DNA of 64,000 nucleotides from the NCBI RefSeq assembly GCF_018141185.1, contig NZ_CP058560.1, forward strand, positions 1,364,001-1,428,000, read 5' to 3'. Positions within the stretch are counted from its first letter, which is position 1; each line of letters opens with the position of its first letter. The translations under genes were made by a program, and so were the position numbers. Under the pieces are notes generated by a model. It saw only the letters and a program-made list of their open reading frames with translations. It searched no databases and was not told where the DNA came from. This document shows positions 43,958 through 53,251 of the stretch, one piece after another. Source of the DNA: Methanobacterium alkalithermotolerans. Its GTDB lineage: Archaea > Methanobacteriota > Methanobacteria > Methanobacteriales > Methanobacteriaceae.

Positions 43958-45313
43958 ATGACAGATATAGGCTATTTTAATGCAGAAATTGAAACCATGG
44001 AACGGAGTAATCTGGATGCTCTGGTTGAAGAAAGGATAAAATACACCATGAAATATGCCTATGAAAACTCTCCTTTCTATTATAAATGGTTTAAGAAGAA
44101 TAATATTAATTTTTCAGATATAAAAACCCATGAAGATCTTCAGGAGCTACCCATAATTACAGGAAGCACGGTAAGAGATAGACAACCTCCTGAGACCAAG
44201 GAATTTGAATTTAAATGCGGGTCATGGGATGATATATACACTATTCATGAAACCAGTGGAACCAGCGGCCGGCCAAAATCCTTTTTTTTAACATGGGAGG
44301 ACTGGCAAAGGTACGCTGAAAAATACTCCCGGGCTTTTACCTCACAGGGCTTTGGAACAGGGGATAGGGTGGTGGTATGTGCATCCTATGGAATGAATGT
44401 AGGGGCAAATACCATGACACTGGCTGCTAAAAATATTGGTATGACCATCATCCCCACTGGAAAATGTACCTTCCCGGTGCGTCTGATGCAGAATTACAAA
44501 CCTACCGGAATCGTGGCCAGCATATTTAAACTTTTAAGACTGGCCCGTCGTATGAAAAAAGAAGGACTGGATCCTCAAAATTCTTCTATTAAAAGATTAA
44601 TTGCGGGAGGGGAGAGCTTTTCACCTGAAGCACGTGATTATGTGGAAGAATTATGGGGTGTTAAAATTTTCAATACTTATGGCAGTACCGAAGGAACCAT
44701 GTGTGGTGAGTGCCATAAAAGGGTAGGGCTGCATGTTCCAGAAGATATGGTCCACCTTGATGTTTACAATCCTCAGATGAAAGACTTTGTGCCTGATGGG
44801 GAATGTGGCAGAATAGTTTTAACCACTTTATTGCCGGTAGGGGGTAAAACCGGAACATTGCTATTAAATTATGACACAGATGATACCACTGTGGTAGTTT
44901 CCAGGGATAAATGTGCCTGTGGCCGAACCCATATGCGGATTATGAATCCTCAAAGAGAAGCTGAAACTTTCTGGATATCTGGGAATCCTTTTAACCGGGT
45001 AGATGTGGAACAGGGAGTTTTCCAGAGGGAAAATATGGAGTACCTCACTGGAGAATATGAGTCCTTTATCTATGGTGATGAGGACGAGGGAGAAATCACC
45101 ATGCGGGTTAGTGTGGAGTGTGAAACCAGTGATAAATGTGACCAGGAACTAATTGAAAATAATTTTATAAAATCTTTCTTCCAGTACAAACCCGGCTTAA
45201 AACAGGCTTACTCTGAGGGTAGTTTTGATTTGATATTTAATTTCACCGGACCAGGAGGCCTGGAATTCTACCGCATAAAAGGTCGGCCGCGAAGAGTGGT
45301 GGATCGAAGGTAG
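43958..45313 (+). CDS. ftsA: Coenzyme F390 synthetase (phenylacetate-CoA ligase-like)
   Basis: Adenylate-forming enzyme that attaches AMP or GMP to oxidised coenzyme F420 to give F390, seen in methanogens exposed to oxygen or short of hydrogen. The 451-residue chain has the opening IKYTMKYAYENSPFYYKWF shared with PaaK, the ATP loop HETSGTSGRPKSFF, FNTYGSTEGTMCGECHKRVG and KCACGRTHMRI. Cysteine-rich loops are frequent in F390 synthetases. It is the Methanobacterium type of FtsA, unrelated to the bacterial cell-division protein. PaaK-type acid:CoA ligase is the alternative. No ribosome site is seen before the ATG, so the message may be leaderless. Confidence 0.85.
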   Translation: MTDIGYFNAEIETMERSNLDALVEERIKYTMKYAYENSPFYYKWFKKNNINFSDIKTHEDLQELPIITGSTVRDRQPPETKEFEFKCGSWDDIYTIHETSGTSGRPKSFFLTWEDWQRYAEKYSRAFTSQGFGTGDRVVVCASYGMNVGANTMTLAAKNIGMTIIPTGKCTFPVRLMQNYKPTGIVASIFKLLRLARRMKKEGLDPQNSSIKRLIAGGESFSPEARDYVEELWGVKIFNTYGSTEGTMCGECHKRVGLHVPEDMVHLDVYNPQMKDFVPDGECGRIVLTTLLPVGGKTGTLLLNYDTDDTTVVVSRDKCACGRTHMRIMNPQREAETFWISGNPFNRVDVEQGVFQRENMEYLTGEYESFIYGDEDEGEITMRVSVECETSDKCDQELIENNFIKSFFQYKPGLKQAYSEGSFDLIFNFTGPGGLEFYRIKGRPRRVVDRR

Positions 45314-45386
45314 TCCGGTTAATTTAAATACCTTAATTTACTTATTTTTCCAGAAAACAAATTAACTTAATTTTTGAGGAAATCAA

Positions 45387-46640
45387 ATGCTTAATGCTGA
45401 AACTTTTATTACCCCTACTAAAGGAACGGGAGGAACCATCCGGGTAGAGTATGAGGATTTCTATGTGGAAGAAATTCCTGAAACAATTCCCACCGGTGAA
45501 GGCCCCAATACATGGATGTGGATTGAGAAAAAAGGACGAACTACCCTGGACGTAGTTCTGGATATTGCCCGGGATTTAAAGTTGTCCCGTAAAAGAATGG
45601 GATTTGCAGGAATGAAAGATAAAAAGGCGGTGACCCGGCAGTGGCTGGGTATAAGTAACTTCGAATCTAAAGACCTGGAACCCATCCTGGATAAATATCA
45701 CCATGTGAAATTTATTAAAGTCACCCAGAACCAGAAAAAACTTCGCATGGGACAGTTATTGGGCAATAAATTTCGCATACTAATCAGAAATATAGAAAAT
45801 CCGGATGAATCTGCTTTTGAAGCCCAGAAAGTCTTAAAAAAGTTAGAAGAGGTGGGTACTCCTAATTACTATGGCTGGCAGAGATTTGGAAAACCCCGCA
45901 GCAACACCCATCTGGTGGGAAAAGCACTTACCAAAAATAGCCTAAAGAAAACGGTGGGGGCATACATTGGAAACCCCTATGATGATGAACCAGAACACAT
46001 CAAAGCTGCTCGAGCAGCATATGATGATGGAAACCTGGAAAAATCATTTGAATTAATGCCCACTGGGATGCGTTATGAGCGAATGATGCTTAGAACACTC
46101 TTAAAGGAAGAAAAAAAGAAGCAAACCCTGGATGAAGAGTCTTATCGCAAGGCCCTCTATAGCCTTCCTAAACCATTAAGCCGGATGTTTATTCATGCTT
46201 ACCAATCGTTTTTATTCAATAAAGCAGTTAGCAAAAGATCAGCTCTGGGAATAAACCAGTACCATGAAGGGGACATAATTATTGATAATGACGAACATTT
46301 AATACATGATGGGTCACCGGAAGATATTCAGGAGCAAATGGATAATTTTCAGGCCCACCCCACTGCACCACTTTTTGGAAGTAAAGTTCCTTTAGCTGGA
46401 GGTAAATTAGGGGAAATGGAACAGGAAGTTCTGGATGAAGAAGGCCTATCCCTTGATGATTTTAAATGTCCTAAAATGCCAAAATTAGGTAGCCATGGAT
46501 TAAGGAGAGCTATAAGATTTAAAATATGGGATGTATCAGCTACCGCCACACCGGAAGGAATTTTAACTGAATTTTCCATACCCAAAGGATGCTATGCTAC
46601 TGCCGTATTAAGGGAGATAATGAAAACTGAGGCAGTCTAA
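45387..46640 (+). CDS. truD: tRNA pseudouridine(13) synthase
   Basis: TruD-family enzyme of 417 residues. The catalytic Asp78 is in [18 protein letters not shown], following [12 protein letters not shown] near the start; [17 protein letters not shown] and the TRUD insertion domain (about residues 150-330) follow, with [13 protein letters not shown] at the C-terminus. It makes pseudouridine at position 13 of tRNA. GAGGAAATCAA before the ATG. The next gene begins 24 bases downstream, so truD and the swivel-domain gene may be one transcript. Confidence 0.95.
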   Translation: MLNAETFITPTKGTGGTIRVEYEDFYVEEIPETIPTGEGPNTWMWIEKKGRTTLDVVLDIARDLKLSRKRMGFAGMKDKKAVTRQWLGISNFESKDLEPILDKYHHVKFIKVTQNQKKLRMGQLLGNKFRILIRNIENPDESAFEAQKVLKKLEEVGTPNYYGWQRFGKPRSNTHLVGKALTKNSLKKTVGAYIGNPYDDEPEHIKAARAAYDDGNLEKSFELMPTGMRYERMMLRTLLKEEKKKQTLDEESYRKALYSLPKPLSRMFIHAYQSFLFNKAVSKRSALGINQYHEGDIIIDNDEHLIHDGSPEDIQEQMDNFQAHPTAPLFGSKVPLAGGKLGEMEQEVLDEEGLSLDDFKCPKMPKLGSHGLRRAIRFKIWDVSATATPEGILTEFSIPKGCYATAVLREIMKTEAV

Positions 46641-46664
46641 TAAAAAAACCAGGGAGAAGTTATT

Positions 46665-47072
46665 ATGCAGGTATTCAAGTGTCGAGTAATATCCCGGGGC
46701 AAGGCCCGGGGAAAAATCATCCACAGCAGTCAACCACTTAGTTTTTTAGGAGGGGTAGATCCCGATACCGGTAAAATTATGGATATTAACCATCCTTTAC
46801 AGGGCGAAATTATAAAAAATAAGATCCTGGTTATCCCTGGAGGAAAAGGATCTACTGTAGGGTCTTATGTGATTTTTCAGATGTATAAAAATAATACGGC
46901 CCCCCGGGCTATAATCTGCCTGGAAGCAGAACCCATAATCGCCACCGGAGCCATCATGGCAGGAATTCCCATGGTGGACCATATACGTCCAGAAGTCATG
47001 GATATACTTGCCCAGGCACTTGAAGTGGAGGTAGATGGGGATAATGGTGAAATAAAAGTTTTCAATCATTAA
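46665..47072 (+). CDS. Phosphomevalonate dehydratase small subunit (aconitase X swivel, DUF126)
   Basis: A 135-residue swivelling-domain protein. Recognisable parts are [26 protein letters not shown], the phosphate-binding [17 protein letters not shown] and [20 protein letters not shown]. In archaea this is the small subunit of the dehydratase that turns 5-phosphomevalonate into trans-anhydromevalonate 5-phosphate in the modified mevalonate pathway for isoprenoid lipids. The large DUF521 subunit is not in this window. AGGGAGAAG precedes the ATG. Confidence 0.9.
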   Translation: MQVFKCRVISRGKARGKIIHSSQPLSFLGGVDPDTGKIMDINHPLQGEIIKNKILVIPGGKGSTVGSYVIFQMYKNNTAPRAIICLEAEPIIATGAIMAGIPMVDHIRPEVMDILAQALEVEVDGDNGEIKVFNH

Positions 47073-47086
47073 AAAGAATCCTTCAT

Positions 47087-47482
47087 CTAATTAATACTTT
47101 TTTCTCTCATATTTTCAGCTAAAACTCCACCCAAGGCCCCTAAAACTACAAAAATAATCAATATAATGGAGGTAAACAGAATACCGGCTAAAATTCCAAT
47201 TAAACTAGCTATATCTCCTAGATTAGCGGAAAAAAGTCCAATTAATGTGCTCAATATTCCTATGCCTGCAAAGGAAATTAAACTAATAACCACCCCTCCA
47301 ACTAATCCGGAAAGAGCACCATCTTTTACTCCATCCATTTCATATTTTTTAGTTAGATATATGCTTAGATAACCTCCTGCCAGAGGACCTAGAAAGAATA
47401 AGGGAAATATGGAGATTCCCAATGCCAAAGTCAGTGCCGCTGCAAAAAGACCTCCGGCAGCAATGGCTTTAATATCACTCAT
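47087..47482 (-). CDS. DUF5518-like glycine-rich membrane protein
   Basis: A 131-residue protein with about four helices and many Gly/Ala residues: GGLFAAALTLALGISIFPLF, LGPLAGGYLSIYLTKKYE, GALSGLVGGVVISLISFAG and ILFTSIILIIFVVLGALGG. The GxxxG-like DGALSGLVGG and short Lys/Glu-rich loop fit the archaeal DUF5518 pattern. The role is unknown. It lies in the same orientation as the neighbouring frameshifted gene, which has the same kind of GDY/NGAIHGAxVGL loop, and they may be one group of related membrane proteins. Confidence 0.72.
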   Translation of the reverse strand: MSDIKAIAAGGLFAAALTLALGISIFPLFFLGPLAGGYLSIYLTKKYEMDGVKDGALSGLVGGVVISLISFAGIGILSTLIGLFSANLGDIASLIGILAGILFTSIILIIFVVLGALGGVLAENMREKSIN

Positions 47483-47594
47483 AACATAACTCCTGCAACA
47501 TGTTTTAATGAATTATTTATTTGAAAAATAATAAAGGTAACCCTTTCAAAATCTTACAAATTATTTAAAAAAAATAAAAAAAATAGGGTTTGAT

Positions 47595-47944
47595 TTATCT
47601 GCTGGCTATAACGGTACCTATGACTCCGCCTATAGCTCCGATTATACCGTTGATTATGGCTCCGATTATGATTGCAATTAATCCTACGGCGGCTCCAGCG
47701 GCTCCAAGTAGAATTCCTAATCCTATAATGGCCAGAATACCTACTATTAAGGCGGAAACAAGACCAACCATGCTCCATGGATTGCTCCATTCATATAGTC
47801 CCCACCAACAGTATAACCGACATATATTGTTGCTAATAAATATCCTATAGTTCCTCCCCATTCTCCAAGGATTACACTAAGGATCAAACCTAATACTATC
47901 GCTAATACCAGACCAATAATCACTGTTTTCCAGTCGATGTCCAT
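47595..47944 (-). pseudogene. Glycine-rich membrane protein gene with a one-base frameshift
   Basis: Two overlapping reading frames together give one protein of the DUF5518-like kind. The first (start 47944, RBS GGGGAGGTG) reads MDIDWKTVIIGLVLAIVLGL and on to GGDYMNGAIHGA, then goes out of frame and ends at 47747. The second continues from near 47771: MVGLVSALIVGILAIIGLGI, then GIIGAIGGVIGTVIASR. Inserting one base in GGAGCATGG (47768-47776) restores NGAIHGA-MVGLV, the expected continuous helix pattern. So this is a recent deletion, a sequencing error, or a frameshift site; an independent second gene is less likely because no ribosome site stands at a suitable distance before its ATG. Confidence 0.7.
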
Positions 47945-48363
47945 CTTTTCACCTCCCCTTCAATTATATACTTTGATACTTGTCTTATGGCATATATTTT
48001 TTTCTTTTTTTATCTAAGGATATATTTTCTAATCTATTCTTATACCAACGAATATTATCAATTCAATTTTACTGGAATTAGAAATAAAACATTATTTGAT
48101 TTATTATAGCTACATTACCTTTTAAAAATTTACAAGACATTTATGCATAAATTAACTATGACTTAAAAACAAGTATCCAGATTATTAAACCTCAATAATT
48201 AAATTAATCAGGTTGCGATTTTTAATTGATTTAAAAAGCACAAAATAATATAATTGATATCTAAAATTAGAATTTTCCCTTACTTTTTTTAATAATGGAA
48301 AATATCAAATACATCCAGACCAAAGTAATATCATATTCAATTCTTTATCTTAGAGGTTTACCC
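47945..48363. other. A/T-rich intergenic region between divergent genes
   Basis: About 420 bases between the frameshifted membrane-protein gene and the amidohydrolase gene. It holds the GGGGAGGTG ribosome site of the former (just after 47944), strongly A/T-rich sequence suited to divergent promoters, and GAGGTTTACCC before ATG 48364. An in-frame ATG at 48295 for the amidohydrolase gene is not favoured. I see no tRNA, repeat or convincing small gene. Confidence 0.5.
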
Positions 48364-49596
48364 ATGAAAAATGTGCTCATTACCAATGCTATAATAATAG
48401 ATGGAACTGGTAAGAAACCCCTGGAAAACAGGGACATTCTGGTGGAAAAAAATATTATAAAAGATATTATTCCCTCCAATTCCCTTAATAATCCCGAATT
48501 TGAAATTATTGATGCACAGGGTTCCTTTATTCTACCTGGATTTATTGATACCCATACTCATGTAATGGCCAATGGCTTTAAAATGGAGGATACCATGCAA
48601 AGGCCTCTGGCCTTACATTTTTATAATGCCCTGGAAAACATGGATAAAACATTAAATGCCGGGGTTACCACAATAAGAGACGCAGGTTTAGCTGACGCAG
48701 GGGTTAAAATGGCTGCAGATAAGAATCTTTTTCCAGCACCCCGTATGCAGATATGTGTCATGCCCCTTTCCATCAGTGGAGGACACTTTGACTTTTTCTT
48801 AAAATCTGGATTTGATATGAAGTTATCCTATCCCGGCCTCCCGGATAGCATATGTGATGGAGAAGCCGAAGTTAGAAAAAGAACCAGGGAAGTTTTAAGA
48901 TCTGGAGCTGAAGTTATAAAGGTAATGGCCACAGGGGGAGTAATCAGTGCCAATGATAGTCCGGAATTTGCCCAGTTCACCATTAAGGAGCTACAGGCTG
49001 TGGTGGAAGAAGCAGATTATAAGGGCGGTTTAAAGGTAATGGCCCATGCCCATGGTACCGACGGCATAAAAAATTCACTTAAAGCAGGTATCCACTCCAT
49101 TGAACATGGTACCTATCTGGATCAGGAAGCAGCAGATATGATGGTAGAAAATAATGCTTACCTGGTTCCCACTTTTGTGGTAACCAATCTCAATAAGAAG
49201 AAAGCTCAGCAGGGCGAATTACCAGAATATAGTCGCAAAGAAGCTATTGAAATATCCCATGTACACCAGGAAAACATGGAGCTGGCCTATCACTCCGGGG
49301 TGCAGATAGTAATGGGAACCGATTGTGGAGTGGTGGAACATGGTAATAATCTTCTGGAACTGAAATATTTATGCAAAATGGGGATGGAGCCCCAGGAAGC
49401 CATTATGGCGGGGACTTTAAAAGCAGCCCGGTGTATGGGATGGGAAAAAAAGCTAGGATCAATTGAAAAAGGTAAACTGGCTGATCTGGTTATGGTAAAA
49501 AAGAATCCCCTGGAAGATATAAGTTCCCTGGCCCGGGAAAAGAACATCTCAATGGTAATAAAAGATGGAAAAATAGTTAAAGATATTCGAAAATGA
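48364..49596 (+). CDS. Amidohydrolase family protein (imidazolonepropionase/prolidase-like)
   Basis: Metal-dependent amidohydrolase of 410 residues. It has the N-terminal beta-sandwich start NVLITNAIIIDGTGKKP, metal ligands in LPGFIDTHTHVM, the carboxylated-lysine candidate in GAEVIKVMATGGV, MAHAHGTDGI and HSIEHGTYLD, and the catalytic Asp in VMGTDCGVVEHGNN. It resembles Xaa-Pro dipeptidase-like and imidazolonepropionase-like amidohydrolases found widely in archaea. The ATG at 48364 with GAGGTTTACCC before it is chosen over the upstream ATG 48295. Substrate not known. Confidence 0.87.
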   Translation: MKNVLITNAIIIDGTGKKPLENRDILVEKNIIKDIIPSNSLNNPEFEIIDAQGSFILPGFIDTHTHVMANGFKMEDTMQRPLALHFYNALENMDKTLNAGVTTIRDAGLADAGVKMAADKNLFPAPRMQICVMPLSISGGHFDFFLKSGFDMKLSYPGLPDSICDGEAEVRKRTREVLRSGAEVIKVMATGGVISANDSPEFAQFTIKELQAVVEEADYKGGLKVMAHAHGTDGIKNSLKAGIHSIEHGTYLDQEAADMMVENNAYLVPTFVVTNLNKKKAQQGELPEYSRKEAIEISHVHQENMELAYHSGVQIVMGTDCGVVEHGNNLLELKYLCKMGMEPQEAIMAGTLKAARCMGWEKKLGSIEKGKLADLVMVKKNPLEDISSLAREKNISMVIKDGKIVKDIRK

Positions 49597-49756
49597 TTAA
49601 GATAACTTCCCTTGAGACATTATTTATATTATGATCACTTAAACTCAATTAATTGCATGGGGAAGATGTGTATCAATTAAAGCAGATTCATCTTTTTAAA
49701 TATGCCTTTAGCTCAGGTTGCTATAAAGTCCTAAGAAAACATATCTTATAATCACC

Positions 49757-49798
49757 ACCTGCATAAAGAGATGAGCCCTCTTTAATTTAAAGGCAGGT
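49757..49798 (+). other. Nested stem-loop upstream of a small membrane-protein gene
   Basis: ACCTGC (49757-49762) pairs with GCAGGT (49793-49798), enclosing a perfect 7-base stem TAAAGAG/CTCTTTA (49764-49770 and 49778-49784) with a 7-base loop. It ends about 30 bases before the ATG at 49830. It could be an RNA leader structure or a regulator site; no family is recognised. Confidence 0.4.
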
Positions 49799-49829
49799 AG
49801 TATCACTGGAATAAATGGAGTGGAAAATT

Positions 49830-50120
49830 ATGAAGATCTCCTGGAGAAATTTAAAAATAGTGGTGTTACTGGGCCTGGTAATGGGGGTCATGATTTTAGT
49901 GCTTTACTTGACCTATAACTTTTCCTTGATGTGGCAGGCAATGTCGGCAGGGATAATCATCGGAATTCTATTAATATTATTATTTTTAATGGCATCGGGG
50001 TTAATATATCTGTTTTTAAGGGTTCTATGGATTGGTAGAGAGCTTAATAAGTGCATTAATCAAAAGGAATTACTTAAAAAGAAACTGAAGGATCGGGAAA
50101 AACTGGAAGAAGATTCTTAA
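49830..50120 (+). CDS. Small two-helix membrane protein
   Basis: A 96-residue protein with two hydrophobic segments, IVVLLGLVMGVMILVLYLTY and IIIGILLILLFLMASGLIYL, and a charged helical tail (NQKELLKKKLKDREKLEEDS) likely to form a coiled coil. GGAG at 49817-49820 precedes ATG 49830; an ATG at 49815 contains that site and is less likely. No family recognised. It may be a membrane scaffold or partner protein. Confidence 0.65.
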   Translation: MKISWRNLKIVVLLGLVMGVMILVLYLTYNFSLMWQAMSAGIIIGILLILLFLMASGLIYLFLRVLWIGRELNKCINQKELLKKKLKDREKLEEDS

Positions 50121-50193
50121 ATTACTGATTTCTTATTTTAAAAAAAATAGGTTAGAATAGATAAAATCTATTCTAAGTATATCTTTTACTGCT

Positions 50194-51111
50194 TTATTCT
50201 AATTGTATTTTGAATGAACCAATCTTTGGTGAGAGTACATTGTAGATAAGTGCAGTTAAAGCATAGGCGATGAATACAAGTATAAATCCACCTATTACAT
50301 AAGTCAGTAAGATCAGTATGCCGGCTTCTATAGATCCAAGGGCAGCAAATAATATCAGGAATATGATCCCTAATATAAGTCCCAGAACAGCAGCAATAGC
50401 ACCGGTTATTAATCCGATGGCCACAGGATTAATGCTTTCTACACCAAAGAAGTTATCTGTCATTTGAGCTAATTCTACTTTCATTCCTCCTAGTTTAGGG
50501 GCCAGGAAATTGTAGAGTAAGGCGGCTATAGCAGCACCTATAAATACGAAGATGAAAGTTATCAGTGGGCTGAGTATAATATTCACTATGGCGCCTAATG
50601 CTCCGGCACCACCCATGGCGGGTAGTTGTCCGGTAGTGGCATTTGTAGCAGCCAGTGCCAGGGTACCAATACCTCCGATAAGTTCAATCAAAACTGCCTG
50701 CAGGGGAGCAATTACCAGTTGCATTATTAACTGGAATACTGCAGTTACTCCGGCCAGTATAAGTGCAAAAGGAACTACTTCTGCCCTGGTTACTTCAGTC
50801 ATTTCCTCTAATTCAATCTGGATTCCACCAAGTTTGGGTACCAGTAAATTGTAGAGTAATGCCTGTAGAAAAGATGGCATTATACTTAATAAGAAGGATC
50901 CAACCGGGAAAACAATAAGACCGGCTACTGAAATACCCAGTATAACTCCACTTAAAGGAGCAAGTTCGGTTCCAGATAGCAGCGAGGCAAATGCACCTCC
51001 AAATATCAACAATATAATTGCAAATATGAAACCCCATACTGCATTAAGAGCAGCATTCATAATAGTATAGGGTACTATTTTTATCGATTTCAATTCTTTC
51101 ATAGTTTTCAT
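50194..51111 (-). CDS. Membrane protein built from three repeated modules
   Basis: A 305-residue membrane protein whose sequence consists of three related blocks, each two or three helices followed by the signature A-L-x-Y-N-x-L-x-P-K-x-G: QALLYNLLVPKLGGIQIELE (about residues 83-102), AALLYNFLAPKLGGMKVELA (about 190-209) and TALIYNVLSPKIGSFKIQLE (last 20 residues). Between blocks are EVVPFALILAGVTAV and INPVAIGLITGAIAAV, the repeated entry of the module. GGAGGTG precedes ATG 51111. The neighbour at 51253-51561 is a single such module. No known family comes to mind; the YNxLxPK motif probably lies just outside a helix. Confidence 0.8.
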   Translation of the reverse strand: MKTMKELKSIKIVPYTIMNAALNAVWGFIFAIILLIFGGAFASLLSGTELAPLSGVILGISVAGLIVFPVGSFLLSIMPSFLQALLYNLLVPKLGGIQIELEEMTEVTRAEVVPFALILAGVTAVFQLIMQLVIAPLQAVLIELIGGIGTLALAATNATTGQLPAMGGAGALGAIVNIILSPLITFIFVFIGAAIAALLYNFLAPKLGGMKVELAQMTDNFFGVESINPVAIGLITGAIAAVLGLILGIIFLILFAALGSIEAGILILLTYVIGGFILVFIAYALTALIYNVLSPKIGSFKIQLE

Positions 51112-51252
51112 CTAAAAGCACCTCCCTAGGTACTATTAATATTATGTTAAAAGGAGCATAAATAACTGCTACCTTTTTTAAAAAATAATTTAGAATTAAT
51201 TGAAGGCTTTAACCTGATAAGCATTTAAAATAAAATAAAAAAAATAGAGAAA

Positions 51253-51561
51253 TTATTCCAATTCTAATTTTATTCCACCCAGTTTAGGAGCAAGGAAATT
51301 GTAAATCAAAGCTATGATGGCGTAAGTTATAAATCCGGCCACAAAAGCCCCTATAGTTGCAAATATAATTAAAAAAATAGCTCCTAAAAGCCCTCCGGCT
51401 ACTGCTGCACCTACTTCCTGGGCTGGTACCAGGGCCAGAAGGGACGCCCCAAATATTATCACTACCAAAGACCATATGAAACCTAATACTCCTCCTATAG
51501 CCCCTATCATTAGGGCAAATGGCATCACAGGTATGGATTTTATTTCTTTGGTTTCAACCAT
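51253..51561 (-). CDS. Single-module version of the repeated membrane protein
   Basis: A 102-residue membrane protein with three helices (ALMIGAIGGVLGFIWSLVVI, VGAAVAGGLLGAIFLIIF, TIGAFVAGFITYAII) that ends in ALIYNFLAPKLGGIKLELE, the same C-terminal signature as each of the three blocks of the next gene. The N-terminal KEIKSIPVMPFALMIGAI corresponds to KELKSIKIVPYTIMNAAL of the triple protein. GAGGTGATTGA precedes the ATG. Same strand as the triple-module gene with a 141-base gap, pointing to duplication and fusion of a primordial module. Confidence 0.78.
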   Translation of the reverse strand: MVETKEIKSIPVMPFALMIGAIGGVLGFIWSLVVIIFGASLLALVPAQEVGAAVAGGLLGAIFLIIFATIGAFVAGFITYAIIALIYNFLAPKLGGIKLELE

Positions 51562-51692
51562 TCAATCACCTCTTCTTTTTAGTGGAAAACTCCACCTGAT
51601 TATTATTTAGGTGAGTGAAGTATAAGCTTTTTTCTAAAACAATATATCCTAAAAAAAGTAATCAAAAAAAGAAAAAAATAATTATTTATAAT

Positions 51693-53042
51693 TTAAAACC
51701 AGTTTTTAGAATTTTCCAGCACGTTTTCCACCATCAAAACCGCGGATCCAATATAGGTACGGGGGTTCATGATTTCATCAACGTCTTCTGGGGAAAGATA
51801 CTCTTCCAATTCGTTTTGGGTTAATATAACTTCAGATAATAATTCATTATCCTTATTAGCTTTAATAGCACACTTTCTTACCAGGGCGTAAGCAGTCTGG
51901 CGTCCCATTCCTTTACGGGTAAGTTCAGCCATGAGCCTTTCAGCCATAATCAAACCACGGGTAAGATTCAGATTTTTTTCTATATTCTCTGGATAAAAAA
52001 CCAGATTACCCATTAATTTCAGGGATAAATTTAGAATATAGTCTGTTAGAATGCAGGCTTCCGGGAAAATTATTCTTTCACAGGAGGAGTTTGTCAAATC
52101 CCTTTCATGCCATAATGGATTATTTTCCATAGCAGCTACCACATAAGAGCGCACCACCCGGGAGACTCCACATATTCTCTCGGCGGTTATGGGGTTCATT
52201 TTATGAGGCATGGTACTGCTTCCCACCTGCTTTTCAGGATCGAATTTTTCACCTATTTCCATGATCTCTGTTCGCTGCAGGTTACGAATCTCCAGGGCGA
52301 TTTTATCCAGAGTGGTGGCTATATTGGCCATAACCATCATGAACTCGGCATGGTTATCCCTTTGCACCACCTGATTGGATATAGATACCGGTTCCAATCC
52401 TAAAATTTCTGAAACCTTTTCATGAACCCTCAGGCCTTCTACTCCCAGGGCAGCTGTGGTACCTACTGCTCCTGTCATCATACCCACACAGAGTCTTTTT
52501 TGGACTCCATCTAACCTTTCTTTTTGTCGGTACATCTCTTCAGCCCACAGGGCAAATTTCATACCATAGGTGGTGGGTAGGGCATGCTGTCCATGGGTAC
52601 GTCCAATACATACATTCTCTTTATTCGATTCTGCCAGCTCCAAAAGTAATCTGGTAAGTCTTTCAATTTTTTCCTGGAGTACAGCAATAGACTCCTTAAA
52701 AAGTAATGATTGGGAGCTATCCACAATATCATTAGAAGTTGCCCCAAAATGGACATATTCACCTGCATCTCCCTGACATTGCTCGGCTAAAGCTTTAACC
52801 AGAGAAGCTATATCGTGATTGGTCTCTCTTTCTATTTCATTTACTCTTTCCAGGGTCACATACTGGGTACTGGCCTTATTTTTTATTTCTTCTCCAGCAG
52901 ATAAAGGAATTATACCTAATTCTGCTTCAGCCTGAGCCAGTGCTGATTCAACATCCAGCATTTTTTGTAACTTATTTTCCGATTCCCAGATATTTTTCAT
53001 TTCAGGGGTACCATAACGAAATTCAATAGGATGGATAGCCAT
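51693..53042 (-). CDS. purB: Adenylosuccinate lyase
   Basis: Homotetrameric lyase of the fumarase/aspartase superfamily, acting twice in purine synthesis (SAICAR and adenylosuccinate cleavage). Of 449 residues: HFGATSNDIVDSSQ (catalytic His region), RTHGQHALPTTYG with the second His, and the signature loop QVGSSTMPHKMNPITAERI. GGAGTGATTTTT precedes ATG 53042; the GTG at 53051 is not used. It begins 50 bases after the Sec61-beta gene on the same strand, a possible two-gene transcript. Confidence 0.95.
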   Translation of the reverse strand: MAIHPIEFRYGTPEMKNIWESENKLQKMLDVESALAQAEAELGIIPLSAGEEIKNKASTQYVTLERVNEIERETNHDIASLVKALAEQCQGDAGEYVHFGATSNDIVDSSQSLLFKESIAVLQEKIERLTRLLLELAESNKENVCIGRTHGQHALPTTYGMKFALWAEEMYRQKERLDGVQKRLCVGMMTGAVGTTAALGVEGLRVHEKVSEILGLEPVSISNQVVQRDNHAEFMMVMANIATTLDKIALEIRNLQRTEIMEIGEKFDPEKQVGSSTMPHKMNPITAERICGVSRVVRSYVVAAMENNPLWHERDLTNSSCERIIFPEACILTDYILNLSLKLMGNLVFYPENIEKNLNLTRGLIMAERLMAELTRKGMGRQTAYALVRKCAIKANKDNELLSEVILTQNELEEYLSPEDVDEIMNPRTYIGSAVLMVENVLENSKNWF

Positions 53043-53092
53043 AAAAATCACTCCTTAATTAAAAGATTAAAAAAAATTAAAAAATAACTTAT

Positions 53093-53251
53093 TTAAGCGG
53101 AAAAACGAAGGGCCAGGCAGAATATTGCTAAAATAACGGTCATTACCACTACCTGTTCCGGAGATAATTTAGGACCTTTGGTTTCTTCTTCAAAATACCT
53201 TACTAAACCTGCACCACTGGGGGGCAGGGTTTTTTTATCTTTTTTTGCCAT
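53093..53251 (-). CDS. secG: Preprotein translocase subunit Sec61-beta (SecG-like)
   Basis: A 52-residue tail-anchored protein reading MAKKDKKTLPPSGAGLVRYF, then EEETKGPKLSPEQVVVMTVI, with a single C-terminal helix LAIFCLALRF. The PPSGAGLVRYFEEE block followed by KLSPEQV and one helix is the standard archaeal Sec61-beta pattern. It binds SecY/SecE and assists translocation. GGTGATAAA directly precedes ATG 53251. Cotranscription with purB is possible. Confidence 0.93.
   Translation of the reverse strand: MAKKDKKTLPPSGAGLVRYFEEETKGPKLSPEQVVVMTVILAIFCLALRFSA

Noticed and set aside
43958..45313. Cell-division protein FtsA
   Set aside because: The ftsA symbol here means F390 synthetase; the sequence is adenylate-forming and has no actin fold motifs.
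47554..47790. A third minus-strand reading frame of 78 codons across the frameshifted gene
   Set aside because: It is rich in Arg, Asn and Trp without hydrophobic pattern or ribosome site, and it lies over the two frames that form one membrane protein.
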